A stretch of 64,000 bases of DNA, from contig JAHNZQ020000308.1 in assembly GCA_019155205.2 (NCBI GenBank), positions 4,219,858-4,283,857 on the forward strand, given 5' to 3'. The position numbers and the translations under genes are program-made. A model generated the notes under the pieces. It was not told the DNA's origin and ran no database searches. It saw only the letters and a program-made list of their open reading frames with translations. Shown piece after piece: positions 19,477 to 30,850 of the stretch; the first letter of the stretch is position 1; every line of letters begins with the position of its first letter. This DNA comes from Gracilaria vermiculophylla (taxonomy: Eukaryota; Rhodophyta; Florideophyceae; Gracilariales; Gracilariaceae).

Positions 19477-20907
19477 TCACGCCGTCGCCGCGAAGCGCCC
19501 CCCTTCGTCCACCTTTCCTTCATACGTGTGCACACGCGAGGCGTCTCTAACAATTTCGCGCCCCTTTTGTGCATCCACCCGGTCCATGAACCTGGCCACG
19601 GAGTCGTAAAACCCTTCGGCCGTCCACGTTCTGTTGTGAGTTCCATTTTCAAACTCCACAAATTCCTTCAACGTCGATTTGGTTGCCAGCGTGTGCATCT
19701 TTTTCATCATAGCCGGCGGGATGTATCCGTCTTTCAGCCCGCTCAGGAACAGCAGCGGAATGGCAATGTTTTTGATCCTTTTCTTGCTCTGCCATCGGTT
19801 CCGACTCAGGTATCTGAAAATACCTAAAATCGGAAACTCCAACTTGATCATGTCCAGAAGACTTGTAAACGTGTTCTCCAAAATCAGCGCATTTATGCAG
19901 TCCTGGTATTTGTGGCAGAAATACACAGCAACCGCCCCTCCCAGAGACTCTCCATACACCCACAAGTTGCCCCCGAGCCCCACATCAACATCCCCGCGAC
20001 TCTTCAGATATTCATAGGCACTTTCGGCATCAATGCGAACTCCCCGCTCGTTCGGCTTCCCAGTGGATGGGCCGTACCCTCTGTACGAAAGAAGCAGAAT
20101 GTTGCATTTGCACTTCTCATAAATACCAACAATCTTCCTGAGCCTGAAACTGGCGTTCTTGTCAGTGCCATGGAAGTAAATGAGAGTTCGAGCGCTGCGG
20201 AAACTCTCGGGCGGCTGTTTAATGAACCATCCAATAATTTCCACCCCGTCCATGGTGCAGTGACTCACGTCATCGTAATAAGGCATTCCGTACGAACCGG
20301 GGTTTCCACGCCATACCTTGGTTGGTTTGTACACCAAAGAATCTTGGATGATCCAAAACACGGAGATGGTAGCCGCCGTGATGATGAAGCTGACGATCCC
20401 AGCCAACAGAGCAAGCTTTAAAACCTTGTGGAGAAACGTGTCCGCGGCGGTCGGAATAATTTTGCGCACGTGGGATGTCGGAGAAGCCTTTGTAATCACG
20501 GGAGATTGAACAGTGGCAAGGGACGATTGCGAAACGGTGAAGGCCAGTCTATCAGACCGGGCGTTTTTCACACGCACAACGCGACCCGAAACAGTGTGCC
20601 TGGCAAAAGTCGACGCTGAACTTGGTTCAGATGTTTGTGTAACTTGTGCAACGAAAAGGGGAGCCGACCCAACTTTTGTTGGAATGAAAGGCAGTAGCAC
20701 GGCGCTTAACGCTGTTGTAATGACGGCCAGTCGCGGAAGCGAGACTGCTTTCGATGATGGTTTTGAATCTGAGCTCATGCATGGTTGAAAAGCGCGAACT
20801 GAGCTGAGAGGCCGATGCCTGTGGCTAGTCGGAACCACAAAAGTCGACCGATGCAGTCGCGGACGCCAGCAAGTGGATGGTATGTACGCATAAGCGGATC
20901 GCTGCAT
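19477..20907 (-). CDS. Alpha/beta hydrolase, ABHD13/Bem46 type
   Basis: A 476-residue membrane-anchored serine hydrolase. Residues about 1-160 are Ser/Thr/Arg-rich with two weak hydrophobic patches and could be an organelle leader or linker. A clear TM helix lies at about 165-190 (LALLAGIVSFIITAATISVFWII). The catalytic fold follows: YFHGTDKN oxyanion strand, SYRGYGPSTGKPNE, the nucleophile elbow GESLGG (Ser about 319), acid Asp in LFLSGLKDGYIPP (about 392) and His in NGTHNRTW (about 422). The RYLSRNRW...IKNIAIPLLFLSG block is typical of the ABHD13/Bem46/WAV2 group, whose substrate is not settled, though depalmitoylase or lipase activity is suspected. The first in-frame ATG is 20907; a later Met (MSSDSKP) is also possible. 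Confidence 0.88.
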   Translation of the reverse strand: MQRSAYAYIPSTCWRPRLHRSTFVVPTSHRHRPLSSVRAFQPCMSSDSKPSSKAVSLPRLAVITTALSAVLLPFIPTKVGSAPLFVAQVTQTSEPSSASTFARHTVSGRVVRVKNARSDRLAFTVSQSSLATVQSPVITKASPTSHVRKIIPTAADTFLHKVLKLALLAGIVSFIITAATISVFWIIQDSLVYKPTKVWRGNPGSYGMPYYDDVSHCTMDGVEIIGWFIKQPPESFRSARTLIYFHGTDKNASFRLRKIVGIYEKCKCNILLLSYRGYGPSTGKPNERGVRIDAESAYEYLKSRGDVDVGLGGNLWVYGESLGGAVAVYFCHKYQDCINALILENTFTSLLDMIKLEFPILGIFRYLSRNRWQSKKRIKNIAIPLLFLSGLKDGYIPPAMMKKMHTLATKSTLKEFVEFENGTHNRTWTAEGFYDSVARFMDRVDAQKGREIVRDASRVHTYEGKVDEGGRFAATA

Positions 20908-23365
20908 TGCGGCTCGACAGAAGAGAATAGCCACGGTCTGAGATCTGAATGTTCCAAGAGGACGGGATTTATGGCCCCCACTTTACTGTGATGACGGTTG
21001 CCCCGATTGACGAAGAATGCTGAACCTCGGAGCATCCATTCCGAGCGTCGCTGTTGTCGCTGTTTCAAACGAAGTGGACATGTCCACCCAAAAAGGTTCT
21101 TGGCAAGCAGTAGCGCGCGACAAGCCGAAACACGTGTGTGGCGGAGAGCAGCTTGGCCACCTCGGACACGAGCCATGCTGACGATGTGAGTGACAACTTA
21201 CGTAAGCAGCAAGTTTACGCTGGTTTGTGGTTTCTCACGACAAAATTGCAGACACTTGTCTACATTATTTACCAGGTGGTATCCCCTTTCTTCTCTATAT
21301 TGGCATTAGCCAAGAGATGCAGTTTCTCTACCCGTTGTTCCATTTCATGAAGCTGGAACAATGAAGATACTTGTTTCACTTTATTACTAATAGCTCTTGC
21401 AAAACTACTGACAATCGTCTTGACACATGTGCTAGCCAATGTTTGCACACTTAATGTTTTTGCTATTACACAAGTTTTAGTGTTTAAATCGGCTTGTTTT
21501 TGTAATTACTCAAAACTTTTGAGTATGTCTGCCTGTAATTTGTGCATTTTGGACACTATAAGCCTATTTCTGTAGGCTATCTCCAAAAGTGATACAGCAG
21601 CGACTTTTCTCAATGAAAAATTCTGACATTAATCTTCCAAAAGACAATGATGCACGGTCGAAGTATTTAACCCGTATATTGAATCCGATACACCTTAACT
21701 ATATTCTGGGCAACAGATAACTCTAAAAACAGATACATAAAGTATCTGTCAAAAATCGGATCCTTTGAACTCAACAATGAAGTGTTGATGAAATGCAAAG
21801 CCACACTTTGCAGAAGAGAGCGATGTGCGGCGTGAGGCAATCTGTGCAGACTCCACTGACAAACGCCCAATTGGCGCGAAGGTCCTACCATGATGTGATG
21901 TTATGACGTCTCTAGCGATTCGCATACCCTTAACAACAATATCTTCCATCTTCAGATTGCGAGGTATCAGATTCTTTTCTTTCTAAAGTTGCACATGCGG
22001 CGCTAACCTATCACCGCAATAAAGACAAGAAAGACTTGTCGGTCTTCTTGCGCCTTGACCGCGACCCGCAATTACAATCGGACTCTGTCCCACGTTTGCA
22101 TTGCGACCACCTGTTTACTCGCTGAAATAGTAGACGTCAGCTTGACTTCATACGGCCGGTAAGTTCTGAGGCGAGTACTATTGACTTCAACAGAAGCAGC
22201 AAAGTGCAAGAGACGGATGCAAGAACGGGAAGAAAAATGAAAAAAGCAATGTCGTGGAAAATGAAAGTCGCGGAAACTCGCCTTGTTCTACCGTTCACGA
22301 TAACTTTTGAAGTCTATGTTGAACCCACGTGGGCTTATGGGGATTTCAGATGCTTGATAAGTCTCTTCACGGTTGTGGGCGTCGAAGAGAATCACTTAAA
22401 CTAGGAAAATAGTCACCCTATGCCAACACCTAAATGCTGGTCGATCCTGCAGAGAAAGAGGATTAAAGTATTTTCCAACTGTTGCCAACTGAATATGAAA
22501 GCTTCTGGTGATATCTCCGGTGACTATCAACCACCGCCATCGAACTAAAAAGTTTGGGCCTTATTGTATCATTGAATCTTGGTGATCTTTCAAATCCGTA
22601 CAAATAAGGTAGCAGCAGACCCTTTCCAGTGGCGTTATGGATGACGATTCTTGGAACGAGGTAGCCTATGTCTTCTGTGATGCCACGATGCAAAGCATGT
22701 TTCCTATTTCTGGGTTCAAATCAACAATACGTATAAAAATGGCGATTCTCGCTTAGAGTTGAACAAACAAATCTGGACCAGTAAACGTACTACCAATCCT
22801 AACAAAGAAATGACATGAGTAGAATACACTCGACCATGACGTGGCGTGACATTGTATATTATATTGGACGAGCAAAAGAACAGTCATAGGCTTGGTAAAA
22901 CTAATAAGTTAAACCGGAATTCAGGATATTGAACGTAGCCACGTATAGCCGTTTAATCGACAAAGAATATCCACGAAAACACCAACTCAGAACTCAAAAC
23001 AAATGAAGAATGATTTACAGTGGTGATGAATACCTCAACACAACTGTATGAAAAGCTCAAATCCGGCTCATGAAAAGGTCATAGGGACGCCTACTACGTA
23101 TGTACAAAGGGTAAGTCGAGATGTCGAGATTTATGCAAATTCATGAAACTGGCCACGTAAAAAAAGGTTGACGCAAAAAGTGTATGCCAGCTGTTTGAAT
23201 ATTCTTTCCCAGAATTTGAGACGGCGTTGTAGTTGAACAGCCGACCTGAGAGAGCGCACCCCCTCAAAATCACCTGTGCTTCATCCCTGATAAGATATCT
23301 TGTCAAAAGCAACACAGAGATTTGCGCTAAGCGTATCCGACGTCGCGGTATCTTGGCACCGGTCC
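20908..23365. other. AT-rich, gene-poor region
   Basis: 2.4 kb of mostly AT-rich DNA. Short protein-like frames on the minus strand at 21752-21949 (ATG 21949, with a possible donor after about 21 codons) and at 22463-22730 might be exons, but I could not connect them or find a domain. The hydrolase promoter lies at the left end. Confidence 0.45.
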
Positions 23366-24090
23366 ATGGGTGTACACGAGCTTATCAGAGTTTCATTGTA
23401 CGCGCTTGAATGGATATGGACTACGGTTATCTTAATCATTTTTCCCGTTCGCTTGGCCAAGACGGCTCCAACTATCAACAACACAATAGAAAACATATGC
23501 CTTTTCAATGCAAGCGTTGGGAGAAGTCGCTGTGAATATGGGGTTCGTTCTGAGACGTTTGTCAACTCTATCGAAAAGAGTCAACATCGGAATCGTTCCA
23601 ATAGCTGACCCGTTCTTTTTGCCCTTGGCGTCGATATGCAGCTCATTTGGTCCGTAATCGGTCTCATCATTCTCACGAGCACAATTGTGTGGTACGGTGT
23701 TGAATATTGTACTCGATTCCGATTACCAGAACGCGCCGAGATGCTGATCTTTTCATGGCTTGCAATCTGGTGGGTAAGTAAACATGATACCTCGTGTTCA
23801 GAATGTCTCCATTCAACTTTTTCACTGACAGTTAATACCATTTTTAGCTTGTTGGAAGTATAACTTTTACCGTCACCAAGTCGAGTAGAGCTCCAGCGAT
23901 TGCAACGATCCCGGTAGTATTCGCATGGATGCTCTTCGTTTTTTGTCTCATATCGGTCTTAGTTGCCAGCCGTGGTCCTATTATTAAAATGCCATCTCGA
24001 TCCCAACAGGCGCAAATACAGGATCCCGAGAGCGTGGACGAAACGACACTTTCGCAGCTACATCACCCGCAACAAGACCGTGTCCCGTGA
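23366..24090 (+). CDS. Probable four-TM (MARVEL-like) protein with two introns
   Basis: Four hydrophobic helices can be read in order: IRVSLYALEWIWTTVILII from ATG 23366; LIWSVIGLIILTSTIVWYG; RAEMLIFSWLAIWW continued by LVGSITFTVT; and VVFAWMLFVFCLISVLVA. A Gln-rich hydrophilic tail follows. The second intron (23774-23847, 74 bp, GTAAGT...TTTTTAG, phase 0) is clear and fuses two halves of helix 3. The first is less certain: the acceptor after ATGCAG (23641) has a good pyrimidine tract and removes an in-frame TGA at 23606, but phase-0 donors (23543 or 23561) are weak. The four-helix plan with a Trp-rich third helix fits MARVEL-type membrane proteins of vesicle traffic or junctions, by layout only. 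Confidence 0.5.
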
Positions 24091-24380
24091 TGAAGGGATA
24101 AATGCCCAGTCTCTACACTGAGTGAAGGACATATGGTATTTATGTCGCTTGTGAATATCAATATATGTTTCCCAGTCTTAGACCGCGTGTAAGTACAGAT
24201 AATTCAACACTCAGAAAACGAATGAACTTTTTCTTGACTGAGTTTGAAACATGATCGCGAATCGGCAGTGGAAGCTAAGCTGCTTCGTTGTGAGGGAAGA
24301 ACATCAGATGAGTCAAACAGTATTCTAATGTATAATCGCGAATTATTTTGATTGTTAACAGCTCTCTACAACATCGTAAA
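24091..24380. other. Convergent 3' region
   Basis: 290 bp of AT-rich DNA between the four-TM candidate and the stop codon of the large secreted protein. It must hold both 3' UTRs. Confidence 0.5.
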
Positions 24381-27300
24381 TTACACATTCATGTATAGAA
24401 TTGCTTTCGGAAGTGTGGCAGATCCGGCGGAGGTGGTAACCACCAAATCCTTCAGCCCAGCAGACGAAGATGGCACGTTGCAGATGATCTCCTTATCTGA
24501 ACTTGCCGTGACGGAACACGCTGATCCTGCAATGGTAACTGAGGGGCTCGTACCGAAGTTTTGACCACCGATCACTACGGATGTCCCACCTGCTTTGCCA
24601 TGACGCCATGGAACAGCGTTGGCGATATAAACACCTCCCTTCGCGCCCACCTTGGGCCTCAAAACGAATACCCTCTTCTGTCGGAGCATGGGGAAGATCA
24701 GATCGCCATGTGCATTTTCAATAAAAGATGTTTCTCCGCCTGAGGCTAAAACGTCCGGACCGCTGGTCGTCGAACCACCATTGACGCCCATCCGGTATAT
24801 TTGACCGCCGCTGTGAGATGATAATATAATGTTCCCACGCATTGCTCCGCAGAAATGGTTGCTGCGGTATTCTCCAATTCCAGTCACCGAGCTCTTCACA
24901 GTAGCCATTGCTGCCTTGTAAATTGAAGGGGCAGGCTTATCATCAGCAGTCTTGTGGTCGAAAGGATCAATCCAGGCGCATTCACTGCCACCACGCTGGA
25001 TGTTTGGATGCCCGTACCAACTGCCTTGCGTGAGGTGAACAACCTTATCGGGCCTGCCGATAGAGAAGGGGAAGCTAGCACAGCCATGTTCTACCATTCC
25101 AGGCCAGGCGGTATCTGCAAACGCGTCATAAGTTTCAGCAGCTGCTTCGTCGTAGTCCGCACACGTGGTTGCAGTGTTACCAAAGTCACAATTAGGTCCT
25201 TGATCGACACCATATATATTTCCGCTGCCAGCCATTGCCATACCGAAGAGGTTCCGGAGTCCAGGAGAGTAGACACTGACATCGCCAGATGTTTGCTTTG
25301 CCAGTCTTGGAACGTCTGGGTTGGAGTAAACGATGTTTCCATTGAACTGCCCTCCCTTGCTGAGTTTGGCGATGAGTAAGGCACCCGATAGCGGATTTTC
25401 CCAGAAATTGCCGAGTTTGTACTGCGGCAATCCTGCATTTGTGAAGCCACCAACACCAATGAGCATATCTCCTGATTGGGTGAACAGGATCTGATTAACA
25501 CCGTGGTCATGATTCGACACGGGCAACCCCGTCACTATGCGCTGATCATACACGAGGCAAACCTTCGCATCGCTGGGATCAGATCCCTTCTTCAGGCGAT
25601 CGATAGCGCCGTTTCTCCATGCCGCTTTGTTCGACACGTCAACACGATTTCTGTCGTACCAAAACAGGGTGCTTGTACTGACATACGGACTTAGACTCTT
25701 GTCTCTTGGATCAAACGCGATGCCAAGAATGTCTCGCTGAGACGGGAAATTCCCCTTCTTGAAATTATTATCGATGATTGATTTCGAATAGCAGTGCGAA
25801 GTGACAGTCAGTGATTCAGCGTTGTATCCAACTACTTGAACAGTGGCTCCGAGCGTTCCAATGTAAAGCTTTCCATCTCCACCCAAAGTGACACACGTCG
25901 GAAGCTCCAGGAAGTCAACCGCTCCACCACTTCCTGACTTCATATCCACAGAGTCAAAGCCAATGGAGTCACATGTGCTGCCGTACGAAAACTCAAGTGC
26001 ATTACTCGTGAGTCCACCTCCGGATGTTACGGTAACTTGGGCAACCGAAGTGGATCCCGCCGGTGGGGAAGTGACAAAGAATTGCTGAGGATTGATGGTG
26101 CCACCCGGGGTCACCGCTGTTCCACCGAATGACACAGTCAATGGCTGGAAAAGACCGTAGCCCGTCACCTTCACTGAGGTGCCGCCCGAATCAGAACCAT
26201 CTGATGGCGACAATGCCGCCAGGATGGGTTGCACCGTTTTCTGATCGTGGAACACCTTTGATGAAGCTGGTACTGAACCACCAACCTTGAATTGCACAGC
26301 CGCCGCAGTAGCAGTTGAGGTGCGCTCGAATATGATTTCAAATGCAAGCAGACCAACTGCGAGCTCTGTGGTTGTCGAGGACATTCCATCCGTATCTAGC
26401 AATAGATCCTCACCCTTGTAAATGCGGGCAGTTCCACCACTGGCACTGAGGGAAACCGGGGCTTCCTCAGCGGCGGCGTCAACCTCAAAGAAGAAGAAGC
26501 AGCGCGCCAAGTACTGACCACCACTGAAAGAGAAGCTAGGGAATCCAAGATTTGGCGTGGACGAGATAGCTGCAAATTGGGGAAATCCAAGGGGATCACC
26601 GCCCATTACCATCGGCAGCGAATTGTAGTAGTAACAATACATACCCTCTTGTATGGACCCGGTTACTGTTACAGTTGTTTCAGCTTCATCCGTTGTGCAC
26701 GAGTTGTCCACGACACTGAGCTTCAACCGAGTGGTGCCAAGCGGAAATTTGTACGTGAATGAAACAGACTTGGACAGAACTTCGCCAGTCTCCACTAAGG
26801 TCCAAGTGTATTCAGTAATGACTCCAACGATGTTATTTGCATTGTCAAAGAAGTGGGAGTGACTTCCTGAACCATCAATCTGTACGTTTTGGAATCCGTC
26901 ACCATCGCTATCGACGTACGACTTGGGAGAGTTCGCGTTAATCTGCGGAGGGTAAGCACCTGGCACTGCATGAGCCGCGTGGTCCTCACCGCCAGCCAGT
27001 CCACCTTGACTAGAGGCAGGCACACATCCATTAGGCTTCGGAGCAATGTTAATATAACTGACGATAGCAGTACCAATGATGGCCTCGAACCGAATTGTAA
27101 CGGGCTCCGTGACGACAGAGCCAACTGACGTGGACAACGTTTCTTCTAGACCCTTGAAGCAGCCGACAGTATCATAAATATCCAAACTTTCGATCTGTAT
27201 CTCGTTGTTCACGTAAACGTTGAAGACCCGCTTTCCAGGCTCGGAGCAGAAACCATTAACGTATTCAGCAAACCCAAGGACAACATTGTATGCTCCCGGT

Positions 27301-28679
27301 TGGAGGTCAAATGTATACGTGAAATCCATACCGCTCCGTCCAGTTTGGTAAGTAGCACCCGAAATGGATGTGGTTCCGGAGAAGGAGCTCGAAGAAGAGT
27401 ACTTGGTTGTGCCGGCAACGGCAGGATCCCCGTTGGTACCCACATCGATGAGAACATTGTTGGCGACTGCCGGAGCCGGACTTGAGGAAGGAGACGGCAA
27501 GGGCACTGTGGAAGATGAGGGCGATGGGGATGGAAGAACCGGTGCACTCGATTGAGACGCGGACGCCGATGGTGAGGGCAGGGGGACAGAGGATGAGGAC
27601 GGGGACGGCAGGATGGGTGCACTCGATTGAGAAGCAGAGGCCGACGGTGAGGGAAGAGGTACAGTGGATGATGAGGACGACGGGGACGGAAGAATGGGTG
27701 CACTCGATTGAGAAGCAGAGGCCGATGGTGAGGGAAGAGGTACAGTGGATGATGAGGCCGACGGGGACGGAAGAATGGGAGCACTCGACTGAGAGGCGGA
27801 AGCAGAAGGGAGGGGCACCGTTGACGACGATGGGGACGGAGACGGGGCAATTGGTGCACTTGACTGGGAGGGAGAAGGCAACGGTGCTGTGGATGATGAG
27901 GCTGAAGGAGACGGGGCAATGGGCGCACTCGATTGAGAGGCGGAAGGCGAAGGGAGGGGAACCGTTGACGACGATGGGGACGGAGACGGGGCAATTGGTG
28001 CACTCGACTGGGAGGGTGAAGGCAACGGTGCTGTGGATGATGAGGCCGAGGGAGACGGAAGGATGGGGGCGTTAGAGGAGGAGGCCGATGGCGATGGCAG
28101 AACAGCGGCGCCGGATGCGGATGGCGACGGGGTGGGATCCGGGACCACCGGATCTGGACCAGAACCTTCCACAGCGACGACATCAAGAGTTGAGATCATT
28201 GGAGGCCCCTGGCCCTGCGTGAGCTGCACGACGATTGAGGCGTCATCGAGGACGACAACGTTCTTCGAAATCTGGTACGGAGTATTGCAACCTGCAGTGG
28301 CAGCGACGTTTAGATCCTCGGCGAAGGTGACGTCATTGACGGCGACGGTGAAGAGGCGGGGTGAACTCTGCGTTCGGCAGAAAGAAGGCAGTGATTCTGC
28401 AAAACCCAAGGTGACTTTGTAAGTGCCAGGAGCAAGAGAGTCGGTGTAGGAGAAGTCACCGATGCGAACCGCGTACGAGCTGTATGGCGCTGGGACGGTG
28501 GCGCTGGGGATGGATCGAATGCCAGTGCCGCTGGAGAGCTTGGTGAGGTCAACATGGGTGTAGGGTTCCGGCACTGGGGAAAACGAGCGCGCAAAGGCTA
28601 CGTGAAGAGACGTCGCCTGGGCACTCGCGAGCGATAGGCATATCGCCAACACGGTGCACAGGGTGATAATGGAAGGCAT
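24381..28679 (-). CDS. Large secreted malectin/PKD/IPT/propeller mosaic protein
   Basis: A 1432-residue extracellular protein read from one uninterrupted exon. A signal peptide ends near residue 21 (LAICLSLASAQA). Next come a malectin-like beta domain (about 24-170); a Ser/Pro/Ala linker (about 172-405); a second malectin-like domain (about 406-546, VGTNGDP...FNVYVNN); a PKD-like domain starting at a DSDGDG loop (about 575-673); a PA14-like segment (about 675-808); an IPT/TIG domain (about 818-898); a region like the glucose/sorbosone-dehydrogenase six-blade propeller (about 900-1343, with NHDHGVNQILF and GGQIYRM); and a last IPT/TIG domain (about 1350-1431). Malectin and PA14 domains bind sugars, so a cell-wall polysaccharide role is plausible. 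The start is the ATG at the signal peptide. Domain borders are by eye. Confidence 0.85.
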   Translation of the reverse strand: MPSIITLCTVLAICLSLASAQATSLHVAFARSFSPVPEPYTHVDLTKLSSGTGIRSIPSATVPAPYSSYAVRIGDFSYTDSLAPGTYKVTLGFAESLPSFCRTQSSPRLFTVAVNDVTFAEDLNVAATAGCNTPYQISKNVVVLDDASIVVQLTQGQGPPMISTLDVVAVEGSGPDPVVPDPTPSPSASGAAVLPSPSASSSNAPILPSPSASSSTAPLPSPSQSSAPIAPSPSPSSSTVPLPSPSASQSSAPIAPSPSASSSTAPLPSPSQSSAPIAPSPSPSSSTVPLPSASASQSSAPILPSPSASSSTVPLPSPSASASQSSAPILPSPSSSSSTVPLPSPSASASQSSAPILPSPSSSSVPLPSPSASASQSSAPVLPSPSPSSSTVPLPSPSSSPAPAVANNVLIDVGTNGDPAVAGTTKYSSSSSFSGTTSISGATYQTGRSGMDFTYTFDLQPGAYNVVLGFAEYVNGFCSEPGKRVFNVYVNNEIQIESLDIYDTVGCFKGLEETLSTSVGSVVTEPVTIRFEAIIGTAIVSYINIAPKPNGCVPASSQGGLAGGEDHAAHAVPGAYPPQINANSPKSYVDSDGDGFQNVQIDGSGSHSHFFDNANNIVGVITEYTWTLVETGEVLSKSVSFTYKFPLGTTRLKLSVVDNSCTTDEAETTVTVTGSIQEGMYCYYYNSLPMVMGGDPLGFPQFAAISSTPNLGFPSFSFSGGQYLARCFFFFEVDAAAEEAPVSLSASGGTARIYKGEDLLLDTDGMSSTTTELAVGLLAFEIIFERTSTATAAAVQFKVGGSVPASSKVFHDQKTVQPILAALSPSDGSDSGGTSVKVTGYGLFQPLTVSFGGTAVTPGGTINPQQFFVTSPPAGSTSVAQVTVTSGGGLTSNALEFSYGSTCDSIGFDSVDMKSGSGGAVDFLELPTCVTLGGDGKLYIGTLGATVQVVGYNAESLTVTSHCYSKSIIDNNFKKGNFPSQRDILGIAFDPRDKSLSPYVSTSTLFWYDRNRVDVSNKAAWRNGAIDRLKKGSDPSDAKVCLVYDQRIVTGLPVSNHDHGVNQILFTQSGDMLIGVGGFTNAGLPQYKLGNFWENPLSGALLIAKLSKGGQFNGNIVYSNPDVPRLAKQTSGDVSVYSPGLRNLFGMAMAGSGNIYGVDQGPNCDFGNTATTCADYDEAAAETYDAFADTAWPGMVEHGCASFPFSIGRPDKVVHLTQGSWYGHPNIQRGGSECAWIDPFDHKTADDKPAPSIYKAAMATVKSSVTGIGEYRSNHFCGAMRGNIILSSHSGGQIYRMGVNGGSTTSGPDVLASGGETSFIENAHGDLIFPMLRQKRVFVLRPKVGAKGGVYIANAVPWRHGKAGGTSVVIGGQNFGTSPSVTIAGSACSVTASSDKEIICNVPSSSAGLKDLVVTTSAGSATLPKAILYMNV
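27470..28165 (-). repeat. 81-bp tandem repeats coding the Ser/Pro linker
   Basis: Imperfect direct repeats inside the secreted mosaic gene. Copies begin near 27616, 27697 and 27778 with an 81-bp period (27 residues), and shorter variants continue towards 28080. Each codes variations of SPSASASQSSAP and SSSTVPLPSPS. A rigid, heavily O-glycosylated stalk is likely. Unit number probably varies between strains. Confidence 0.8.
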
Positions 28680-30850
28680 GTAGGGGGAGGGCTGAGGGCG
28701 AGGGAGCGGAGAGCGAAGGCGCGACAAGACTCATAGTGGCCGGAGGAGGGCGCGGTAAGCGAGTCAGCTGGCGAGGCGGCGGGTTAAATACGGGCGGGAT
28801 TACAGAGCGGGCGGGAGACACAAGGAGGGCGCGCCGGCGGACAGGAGAGTTGCGGGCGAGGCCGACAGCGCGCGGCGGGGGGGCCGCGAGGCGGCGCGGC
28901 GTGTGCGGCAAGCGGGGCGGGGGCGGCGGGCGTCGCGTCGGTTGCGGGCAGCGAGAGCGCGCGGCGCGCGGCACGCGGGGCGCAGCGAGCGCGGGGAGCA
29001 TCGCTGCGCGTGACGGCGCCAACGGGCGCGCGCGTGACGGCGCTCACGCGCGCGGCGAACCGCCGTGGCGCGGCGCGCGTCCGCGCGGCGCGCGCAACGG
29101 CAGCCGGCGGTTGGGGCGCGGCGCGCGCGCAGCGGGACGGCGCGGCGCAGCTTTTGCGAGGCCAAATTCAGCGCCGCGCGCGCGGCGCGCGACCGCGCGG
29201 CAACGCGGGCGCTGCGCGTGCGTCCTCACCTTTTTCGGCGCTGCCGCCGGGCGGCATCACTACCTTGGCCGCCGCTGCGGCCGCCACCGCCGTGTGGTCA
29301 TTTGACGCCCATACAGCCCATTCCCGCAGAGGTAAGGGCGGCAGCGTCCGGGGCGATCATGTACCTGGTCGCCGCCGCCATTTCCTCAGGCAGTCGAGCA
29401 GCCGCGCCCAATGACGCGCTACGTATGAACTGCGGCGCGACAAGTTGTCCCCCTCGGTTCCCCTCCGCGCCCCTTGATTACACAAATTCCCCTTTCGTCG
29501 CAACAATGAGTGCCTCGGAACGTGATTGCATCATGCGCGAGCGGTTCAGTTGGCGCTGGTACTATAGTGGTGCTCATTGCTGCGCAGACTGGCCAGCGGA
29601 CGAGACACGCGCTCCGTTTGATTCGCACATGAGTGTGTGGCACTGTAGGCTACGTCCAGCGCGAAGTTGTGTAAGACGCGCCACCACGTGCCCCAAATTC
29701 CGCCGCCATGACTCAACTTGACTCGTCATCCGTTGCCGTCGGGCACATATCTATGGTTATGCGCAACGACTCGGAATTGGAAGCGTTGCGTTAGACGTAT
29801 GTCGCTGCCGCGCGCGGCTGCGCCTCCCGCGAAGCGGACACCATTCTCACCACGCAATCGGTGTGCATGCGTTCTGCAAGCCATCGTTCGCGCCTCTGCG
29901 CCCTACATGGCAGTCGCGCAATTGTGTGCACTGCAGACAGCTCACATGTATCTCAAAACGCGCGCACAAGCGAGACTTGTTTCCGTCCTCGTTGTTGAAC
30001 CACCTAATCTGTCGTCACTCGACGGAAGTCACAAGTCGTCTCGAGACTGCTACCCAATGGTCGTCTGCCCCCGCAGCCTGCTTGGTTGATTCCCAGCGCG
30101 CACAACGCCGCACATGCGCGCTTCCATGTGCCCTGCGTAAAAGGGCAACAGCAGCGCATCGCTCATTAGTACTGTGTGTACGTTTTACGTCGCTGTATAC
30201 ACGTCCATTCTCCACAAGTGCCTATCGCACCGCTGACCTCACATGAATAATGAGGCCTATACAAACCAATTATCCTTCACTTTCACTTATTTTGAACGCA
30301 TTTTTCCCCTTTCGTAGACCGCACAAGTTAGGCACCATGATTTTGTATAGCCAAATTTTCTGTGCAGAAAAACACAAACAAATCACAATCACATGGTTAA
30401 ACGGACATGAGATTGTAAAACACGTCGAATGAACAGCATGAAACTGCCTTTCTGACGCGTGTATCAACGGCTTCCTCCAACCCTTCAAAAAAAATTCATA
30501 TGGCAACATTTCATCCGCGTCGAGACACAAGTGTTCAAAATGAGCGTCATTTCGCTCCCCCCCGACTGCGAGCCGCAACCACGCGCAACGCATCTCGCTT
30601 GTTGCTCCTGCACCCCACCGCCAGCCTACTCATGTGCACCGACCAAGTCCCTACCCACGCCCCACCCCACAAACCCCACTACGCACACATACAAACCCAC
30701 GCAGAACGGCCGTTCCCGACGCCAACAACCTCGCGCACCTCGTGCATGTGCGAGTCAAAAAGCTTTATATCCAACTCCACCGTCGACCTCACCACATCCA
30801 CAAGTCATCGTTGCAAACTATCTACCTCACCACCGGCACAGCACCGCCCG
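28680..30850. other. Intergenic region, GC-rich then AT-rich
   Basis: 28700-29250 is very GC-rich with GCGC-rich words and is the promoter side of the secreted mosaic gene. 29300-30850 is mixed and holds short frames with no domain. I see no supported gene. The promoter of anything reading rightward has no recognisable TATA box. Confidence 0.45.

Noticed and set aside
27209..28186. Frames in the linker repeats of the secreted mosaic gene (both strands)
   Set aside because: They exist because the 81-bp repeat has no stops in several frames; the Ser/Pro frame is continuous with flanking conserved domains.
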